In this document: positions 56,298-64,000 of the stretch, in pieces
Layout of the letters: each line of letters starts with the position of its first letter
Numbering within the stretch: position 1 is the stretch's first letter
Assembly (NCBI RefSeq): GCF_036669915.1
Contig: NC_089316.1
Span: 3,782,771 to 3,846,770, forward strand
Source of the DNA: Pocillopora verrucosa
Lineage: Eukaryota; Cnidaria; Anthozoa; Scleractinia; Pocilloporidae
Reading direction: 5' to 3'
DNA length: 64,000 bases
Translations under genes and position numbers: made by a program
The notes under the pieces: model-generated
What the model saw: the letters and a program-made list of their open reading frames with translations, nothing else
Database searches by the model: none
Told to the model about the DNA's origin: nothing

Positions 56298-59200
56298 AAA
56301 TGTGACACTTGTACGACAACTTTACTTTACGTTTGGTTATCGAGAAAGGCCGGTTTCTTTGATTTATCTTTCAAACACCTTTCAGTTTTTTCGGATGAAC
56401 TTTGATGCCAAGCTTAATTTGGCTCACATGAAAATTGAGCGGGGATATTGGCGCCAATTCGATTAGATCAACGAAGGAAGGAAGGAAACCTTTTAAGAAT
56501 TTTATGAGGTTTAAGCGCACCTTGTAAATATTGAATTAGGTTAATATTTGTCCTTACACTGGAAAATATTATGAGGATAATTTTAACAAGCCATACAGAG
56601 GGTCAAGTTTTTTCTTATTCATTGTACCATTAAGTATTTATTAAGGTTAATGAAGCTCTTAAATCTTAGAAATTGCTGAAAGATGCTTTTTTAAAACTAA
56701 ACATTGCATTAAAAATGGGAAACGTACTGTTTGTGCAAATCGTTTACCTTCTCTAATCTTGCTGGTGAGAGCTTGTTTGCTCAAAGGGAGAACCTGAAGT
56801 GATTCTGTTTTACGGGAAGAACTTTATATCGTTTGAAGTATGGGCAGTTTTTATCTTTTTTTTATTTGACTTTTACTTTATTTTTCGAGAGGAGAATCAA
56901 TGGAATCATTTGAAGCGGTTTGAAGACCTATAAAGTTAAATTTGTCGTTATTTTCGACAGAAGAGTCAAGTCCTTTAGATCTTCTTCTGAGGAGAACTTC
57001 AAAGTCGTCTCCTCCCAGTTCATGTTCATCAAATGAGGCTAATCACAATGGGTTTCTCGGAGTTCTTCAGCAAAGTCTGCCACTAGACTCAGTTATTCAG
57101 TTAAAATTCATCTTCCGGCTCGGGAATACTCGACTCAATTTCTCGTTTTTCAAACTGTTTATGTAAACAGTACCTATACCGTCCTGTCATAGTGTTTTTT
57201 TTTTTCGCTGGCCTTGATAACTGCCGTGAACCATTTCTTTAGTTGACCTTCAAAATTAATGTAGCTAGTTCCTATCTGATTGTATTGGAAAATTCATGTT
57301 ACAGTCTGATAGAGAAATGTCAAAGGAGTAATTATCAATTCTATTGCGAAATTAAAATATTTCATAAGTTCACTTTTCTCCTGATATTTGTGTACAAAGG
57401 TTTATTACAATTTCCCTTCGACATTTCACGTTATTTGTTCTGTTTTCGTTTCATTAGTTTGCGGTGAAAGACAAAAATCACTTTGCTTTCAACAATTTTG
57501 GATTTTCTAATTACGCTCCTTATTGTCTGAATTTTTCTTGTCTGAGTTCATGAATCGAGCTGTTAAAATATAAAAGCTACATTTTCCAGGCTTTTTTAAC
57601 GCTACTATTTCGACAATTAAAGATAAAAGAAAGCTTTTTAAAGCTTGAATATAAAAATATTTAGATTTCTAACAAAAAGAAGGAATTGCAGCTTGAAGAT
57701 AATGGAGATAGATGTCAGTGCTAGCGCACAAAACCAGTGTTTGGATATCAAGTGCAGCTCAGAAGCTATTTTACGGCAAAATATTTCAACAGTGCTTTTT
57801 TACATTTACTCTTGAGTGATAGAGTTGATGGAGGACCGAAGTAAGGTTTGAAAAAGATCGAAATATCTAAGGGTAACATGATTACCCAACCTTTTATGCA
57901 ATTATGTATAAAATCGGTCGTCTAAAACAAGTTTAGTATTAAAACATTTTCTCATTTCCAATACAACGTTAATTAGTGTGAACAAGATAACATAAAGAGA
58001 ACCCCTTATGTTCTCTCAGTTTGAATTGCTATTCTCACCGATCAATACCTCGCGGTTTTTAAATGAACCTCGTTCCCCTGGTGAATTTTTTCAATCATAG
58101 GGAAATATCTCAACCAAACTTTTTTACGCATCTTACCACTAAAACTTTAAACCATCTGCTTTCCAACACCTTGCCAAATTGGTCATTCAAATTAAGAATA
58201 TTTTTGAAACAAATTCAGGATGAAATTTCATCGTAACTCCGGCGACTTTTTAAAGATAAATTTAAGTTTGTTTTTTTAGTATATTTTTTTCGATAACCAT
58301 CTAACTCAGTGAAAATTCAGCAGTAAAATATGTTTCATCTCTCGACTCGACTTCTAAAATTGACACAGTTCATTTTGAAATGCCACTTGAAATTTGGGCG
58401 AAATTTTGAAAAACGTGCGTAGATGTAAATTTTTACTAGGTGTATTAACTAAGATTCAGTTTCTGTCATAAGAAATGAAAACTGCTCCTTAAATTTGTTT
58501 TGCTGACGTGAACATTTTAGTACGAGTTTTTGGAGCATGTTATTTCTTTATGTCATTTATTTTTTTCAGCTTGATGTAATTTAATTTAAGGTGGTAAATT
58601 TGACGAGGGTCTCTGCAAAATTGCGAAATTTGCGCCGATTAAATCTACAGGAGATGACATGGATATTAACGAACAGCAAAGCCAAAAGAATTCGAGAGAA
58701 ATAACGGAAATCGTAAACTATAATGTAATCTTGCAATTGTAAACTTTAAGGAAAGGGTTTGGACGAACCTTTACAAAAGCAATCTGTAGTCAAAAACGTT
58801 TTTTTTTTCAATTAAATAAGGTCATTTTATATAAAGGTGGCGAACTTTCTTAAAAGAGGTTGTTACGTATTTGATATACGGTTGCATATGGAAATGTTTA
58901 GAATTTTCAGATACAAACTTTTGGGGATCACGTGGTTTTAAGGGGGAATGGATAGGGGGGCCAGTCGTTGCTTACAAAGTGTAACAGGGAACTGTAGAAA
59001 ATTGACAGCCAATGAAGGAAAATTATAAGAATACTACAGGGCCTTAAAAGGGGGGAGGGGGGGGGGGAAAGTTAGGCACATTTTTTTGCGACACTACCAA
59101 AATCTTCTGACCGCCCTCCCCCTGCCAGATGGTCACTAATGACCAGTCCCCGAGGAGATAAATATAATCATATTATTATGAAAATATTATTTTTGCTCCC

Positions 59201-59319
59201 AGCAGGTGACGAAAATTGTCAAACCTGTTAAAAAGAGATTGCTGCTGTCTTGATGTGACACTAATATCTCTTAACTCATTAAAAAAATTGTATATTTGTT
59301 ATTAACACGTCATGTTTAT

Positions 59320-59398
59320 TTCAGTTATTGTAAAGCGCTTTTGGATAGCGGTAGAAATAGCGCTTTATAAATAAGGAATCGTTATTTATTATTTAGCT
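59320..59398. mobile_element. Retroposon 3' tail
   Basis: ttattgtaaagcgcttttgg, then tagcggtagaaatagcgctt, then tataaataaggaatcgttat and a ttattattt end. The agcgct(t/a)tataaataa plus TTATT tail is a widespread terminal module of metazoan non-LTR retroposons. The body of the element is not recognisable. Confidence 0.55.
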
Positions 59399-60136
59399 GA
59401 AATAGAGAATCGCGAGTCGCATTTTGAGAGTTAGATATTTAATTTTAATTATTACTAGGCTACAATATTTAAAAAGAATGCAAAAACGAAAGCTGTAAGA
59501 TCAAAAAAAGCAAATTCATAATCGTAGCAGAGTTTCCCCTGTTTTTTTCCTTTCTATTTCTTTTTGTATCGATATTCCGTCAGTTCCACATAGTCCTTGT
59601 CCTTTCATACTGAGATTCCGTCCAGTGGTGCATTCAATATTGATTCTCTGCAAGAGAGACTGCAGCGTGTTAAAATACTTTTTAAAGCAATTATTTGACA
59701 CGTTTTTTATTTAAGCTCGGATTTTTTGGGATTTACTTTTATTAGCACGACAACATGGCAAAATGTAGCAAAAGCGATATCTCTGCGACGCTTCCTTCGA
59801 TTCTTCTTGGGTCTGAATTCTTGAGAAATATTCAATTCAACTCCCTTCTCCAAGATAGCTATCAAATAAGAAGTCCTGCTTTCTGCACAGTCTTTGCCTT
59901 GAAGACTCTTTCAAGTTTGGAATGGGGGTGGGGGTGGGGGCGGGGGTTTATTTCCTATTTGTCGCGTTTGATTCGTACAGCTTTTCTGACGAAGACTGTT
60001 TGTTTTTAAACAAGCTTGTCGTTACTTAGAGTTCTTGGCACAGTTCTGATAAAGGGTGGATGATGCTATCCAACGGATTAATCGCTATCCAGCGGATAAG
60101 TGATAACAGAACGCGCCGCACCCAACGCACCAGATA

Positions 60137-60345
60137 AACCATTTAACTTCAATGATCTCATTAGAAATTCTCCTTACTGTCTGCCATATAGTTCTTGTGA
60201 TGTTAGTTTGGAGAATTTGATATTGGTTCAACCAATAATCCCCTAATTGATAGTTTTCTTTATTCTCATCCCTTTTTGCTTGATATTGTATTGATATTGT
60301 AAGGAGAAATTCTGTCTTGGTCACTCATGGGAGTTAAGGGGTTAA
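60137..60345. mobile_element. MITE-like element, family B, copy 3
   Basis: Left end aaccatttaacttcaatgat and right end gggagttaaggggttaa; the interior shares ttggttcaaccaat, tttctttattctcatc and gatattgtaaggagaaattc with the copies at 3413-3604 and 20740-20936. Confidence 0.75.
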
Positions 60346-60516
60346 ATATTTATCTAGTAGATAGCGTTTTCCAACCATCGAAAAACCGGGAACTGATTGG
60401 CTCTAAGAGGTATTTTCCTTTCTTCTGATAAGCGGTTGTTCTTACTTTGGTTTTAGTTTTTATAACACTTTAAATTGATTATTGGTCAAGAAGGACATTT
60501 GATACTCACCTACTCC

Positions 60517-61817
60517 TCATCTGAAGAACGGTTCCCCGATACCTGTATCCCCGTATTTCTTGTATTTTCCGTACTTCCGATAATATCCGGGAGATCCACC
60601 ATTGTCCGAGTCAGAGTTGGAGTCGGAGCCGGAGTCAGAGTCGGAGTCAGAACCACCCTTACCCTTCCGGTAATAGCGTCGCTTAGGTCCACAGTAACAG
60701 CGCTTTTTGTATGGTTTGTACGGTTTATAAACATGGTGGTGTGGATCCCTGGTGTTAAGAACAAATTATTTATAACCCATGTTTTGACAACCCTGTGGTA
60801 ACCCTGGGGTTACCCCTGGCACTGCCCCTGGGGAACTCTTATTCGAAATAACAAGAACGTCCGCCGGAAATTTCTCGTTAATTAAGTCGTCGATTGAAAC
60901 CGTCTAGGGTGTGGTGTAGCGTTGAACCCCTGTGAGATTCCACTTATTGTTTTAATTAACATTTTTATTCCCTTGCGTGTAAAGAATACGTTAGCAGCTG
61001 GGAACAATAGTGCATTGTCCTGAATTCCCGGCGGGTGAAGTGGGACTTTAAGCAAGACATCGAACATTCCTTCCCTTTCTAGGGGGAACCCTCAGGATTT
61101 CAGGCAGTTTCTTGTCTTTAAATCCACAGTGATTCTCCTAAATCCTTAGCTATTCTTCACCATTTTTAGGTTATATTCTTTTATTCCTTCTCTGTTTCCC
61201 TACGTCCGAATTTTTAAATCGATAACCTTTTCTTAATAGTACACACTTCGTTCTAGCCCTGGAGAATACCTAACATATGTTTGGGCAAACTGTGCAAGAT
61301 TAATTGATAGAGGAAATCCCAAGCCATAATATCAGGGATTTTTTAACATCCCTTTTAGAGTAAAAAGCAATATATTTATATACATCATGAGACTCATTTT
61401 GTGGCGATCCCTTAATTACCTTGCGCAGGTGTTATCAAGCATTGATCCAAGGTGTAGAGCTTTTTGAGTTGGTGGTTGATCGGGTTCTTTTCAAGTTTCA
61501 CAAATATTCGCGTTAAAAATGAACTTTCAAATGAATTCTAACTCACCTTGAGGGATTCTAAGGACAATTTTGGTAGGAATCCAATCGTGAGAAGGAAAAA
61601 TGTAAAACTGTTGAATTGTTGGAGCCTGTTTAACAACCATTTAACCGCACTAAGTCCTGAAAAAAATTGATGCCAAATTCTTACCTGTGTAATTCCATGC
61701 CAAGTTTTTCTAGAAGTGAGGTTCGTCTCATCACATTAGGCTTATCTTCAGCTGAACCTTGAATGAAGTTGACTAAAACTGCTAAACCACGACGGCAAGA
61801 AAAAATCCACGATCCAT
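60517..61817 (-). pseudogene. Small secreted-type Tyr/Lys- and Ser-Asp-rich gene with out-of-frame leader
   Basis: Family not recognised. Two exons: 61685-61817 and 60517-60748, joined AG|G with matching phase. Exon 2 encodes 76 residues after the junction: a His-rich start, Tyr/Lys/Pro repeats (YKPYKPYKKRCYCG), a basic RRYYRKGKGG stretch, about 18 residues alternating Ser and Asp (SDSDSDSGSDSNSDSDN), then a second Tyr/Lys stretch ending at TGA. In exon 1 the ATG at 61817 opens MDRGFFLAVVV and hits a stop, while the frame that joins exon 2 reads a hydrophobic segment (LAVLVNFIQGSA) then a charged propeptide-like stretch. A single missing base near 61783-61785 would explain both. Alternatively an unseen upstream exon splices into the pyrimidine-rich acceptor just there. 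The composition suggests an extracellular or mineral/matrix-binding peptide; that is inference. I type it as pseudogene only because the frame is broken as read. Confidence 0.55.
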
Positions 61818-64000
61818 TTTAACTAAAAAAAATATTCCAAAAATCTCAACCTATGAGCGATCGCACAATCCGGTGTATGATCAATCACTTGATCCTGTAA
61901 TCTAGCTTTTATTTTATAACGGCATGACTTAAAAGGTTCCTGGTCTCAAGAACAATATACATACACAAACAAGTATGTCATCGGTTCTGTTTCAAACCGA
62001 GATTTCTTATGCCCTATGAATTAAATCTCGTTTTAATTTACACGGGCAATACAGCGAGTTAACTAATGCCAATATAACTGTGATTTCTTCCCAAAGTGGA
62101 GACTATATATATCCTAATTGAGGTTTTTTATTTTAAAATCCGTGACAACAGCTCTTAGCGATGAAAGAACGTCGAGCTGAGGTTAAGAAAAATTTGAGAA
62201 CAGAGCTTTATTTTTCATTTAAAAAAAAGGAAACGTTTCCATTCCTCGAAATATAGTTTTGGACTTACAAAGTCTTGAAGAGCTAAATTGAATGCCGGGA
62301 AGCAATTTTGCTAAAAAGAAACTCTAAATGTACCATAAAATCAATAAAGTAATCGTCTTTCAAGAAATGGAAAAATTATGTTTGGAAATCGAAACTGCAG
62401 CGAGCAAGAGCACTTTAGATGAATGAAGTAAAAAGAATGAAAGAAACCATTTAAAAATCCTTTATCGCGTAATATAATAGTTTAATATAATAAATTCCTC
62501 ACAAGTTCTGTTTATTCCTGAGATAGATCGATTTTTGTTTCAAGTTGTAACGGAAATGCCATAATTACTGATAACTTCCATTCAATTATACATTCACTTC
62601 TTCTCTGTAGACTACAAACTCCACCGATTCTACAGCAAGGAGAACGGAGCCATTTACTAGGCTGTTGTGAGGAAAATCTAAATTCAAGATCAGCAGTCTG
62701 GGCATAAAACTCAGCTTGTCACAATTGGAATATGGTGTTATTTATGCGCTTTGTAAGGAGGATGTAACTATAAAAAGAAGTGTGAGACACAATCAAATGA
62801 GGGAGCGATCCTGTAAGCAGTGCTTCCTCTGTTGCTTCCTAACTCATGATGAACAAGGACTTCGCAATTTTTCAGGGGTCTGAGAATAAAGCCATAGAGT
62901 ATGTGCCACTCAATAAGTTGCTAGGTTAGTATTCCTTTCATTTGATCTGCATGTGTCACACGCTTGTTAAAAGATGGACTCCAACCTTTATTGTCTTTCA
63001 ATAAGCCATTGTTGCTCGACCATTTGGTCAAAAAAAATACTTAAGAGGAAACCTTCATGAGATATTGCCTGTTGTATTGAACGGAAGGTTGTGCGAAATT
63101 CAATTTAGGGAAAGAAAAAATGAAAGCTGGGAGGAATGACAATAGTAATTGAGAGATTTCTTCATAGACCGAAATAAACAATACAAAGAAGAACCTTACT
63201 TCAATTTTTACGGATTTTAACCAACCTCGGGCAACTAATATTATTGAACATTTTGTAATCGGGGTTCAGTCGAGGGGATGAGACAACAGTTTAGTATCAA
63301 TGGAAATCAAAAAACAGAGACACTTTATTATTAGGGAACGTACTTTGGGAAAGTATTCTTTTCAAGGATGCTTCATGCCAACAAAATTGTCTGTTCATTT
63401 ACGTTGTTATGCCACCGGCTCAGCGGCTTTCAAAATCAAACGGGCACTCGAAAATTTGCGTTGTTACAGAACGTTTTTCATTTTATTCCAGTCGAATTCA
63501 ATCATGTCATCCGTGCCACTTCGCTTTATTGTTTACCCCCCCTCCTGCACTATTTAATACTTTTCCGCTTAATAAACCAATTCTTTTATGGCAGTTCCTT
63601 AAACGTTTAAGGCAGGACTGGATTTCCCCTCGCAATAATAAAACTGCAATAAAATAACCTGAACTTGCTTCGTTAAACAACCACCGACATAGGTAACGCA
63701 TCAAAAGTTTTTTCGCACGTGGATATCATGATAAAATAATCACCCAGCTAGGAAATCGGAACCATACATTGAAACACTGACAAACAAAAAGTGTTGTAAT
63801 CAAGGTATGCGAAGTAGCTTTCATTTGCATGTTTACGGGACTTGGGTTGTACTCGTAGAGACACCCAACAAATAAGCAGAAGAAAAAAAACCGTGTGTGA
63901 CTAAAACCAACACCTGAATAAAATAATTACAGCTACAAAGAAGAAACCATTTTGTTTACAACATAGGGCTGTTTCACGGGCCCCTTTGATTACCTACACC
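61818..64000. other. Right edge of the window, no gene recognised
   Basis: AT-rich. Three overlapping short frames at 63300-63657 carry no motif. A promoter or leading exon of the Ser-Asp-rich gene may lie here. A short frame at 62848 (MMNKDFAIF) ends in TAG beside a GTTAGT donor-like site and is not convincing alone. Confidence 0.45.

Larger units (their letters stand above)
56298..60516. other. Gene-poor AT-rich region downstream of the peptide-receptor GPCR
   Basis: No supportable gene in 4.2 kb. It holds homopolymer runs (G-run near 59050-59067), a conserved-looking SINE/LINE 3' tail at 59320-59398, a (ggggtg)-type run near 59923-59945, a family B element at 60137-60345 and a family D fragment near 60370-60480. 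Confidence 0.55.

Noticed and set aside
63300-63657. Three overlapping 80-85 codon frames at the right edge
   Set aside because: They are overlapping frames of the same sequence with no motif; typical chance open frames.

Overview
This 64 kb window is AT-rich, intron-bearing animal nuclear DNA, most likely from a cnidarian and probably a stony coral. The evidence is GT-AG split genes with short exons, human-like orthologues (YTHDF, DLAT, UQCC1, LDAH, C8orf34), intronless lineage-expanded rhodopsin-like receptors, and a tRNA-derived SINE plus many small hairpin/terminal-inverted-repeat elements in introns. The species is an inference. I saw no bacterial, viral or organellar segment.

Layout, left to right: (1) a YTHDF m6A reader (+, 529-3862); (2) two closely related single-exon class A GPCRs pointing away from each other (-, 5985-7259 and +, 11979-13037); (3) a 13-exon coiled-coil gene of unknown family name (-, 14845-21961) with a 22-bp minisatellite in its last intron; (4) a first lipid-droplet-associated hydrolase, LDAH (+, 23371-26061); (5) an 18-exon C8orf34-like RIIa-domain gene (-, 26911-33791), head to head with (6) DLAT, the pyruvate dehydrogenase E2 subunit (+, 34038-41739); (7) UQCC1, the complex III assembly chaperone (-, 43868-48125), head to head with (8) a second LDAH (+, 49447-51775); (9) a peptide-receptor-like GPCR (+, 55260-56297); (10) a small secreted-type gene rich in Tyr/Lys and Ser-Asp repeats (-, 60517-61817), whose signal peptide is out of frame as read here.

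Genes from the YTHDF gene to the second LDAH alternate in direction, giving tail-to-tail pairs (YTHDF/GPCR, LDAH/C8orf34-like, DLAT/UQCC1) and two very tight head-to-head pairs that probably share promoters. YY1-like CCGCCAT motifs lie at several starts. DLAT and UQCC1 both serve mitochondrial energy metabolism; the two LDAH paralogues act on neutral lipid. Nothing shows that the neighbours form one pathway.

I rebuilt exon structures by hand from splice sites and reading-frame phase. Every internal junction listed for the multi-exon genes keeps frame. The least certain parts are the 5' end of UQCC1 and the first exon of the Ser-Asp gene.
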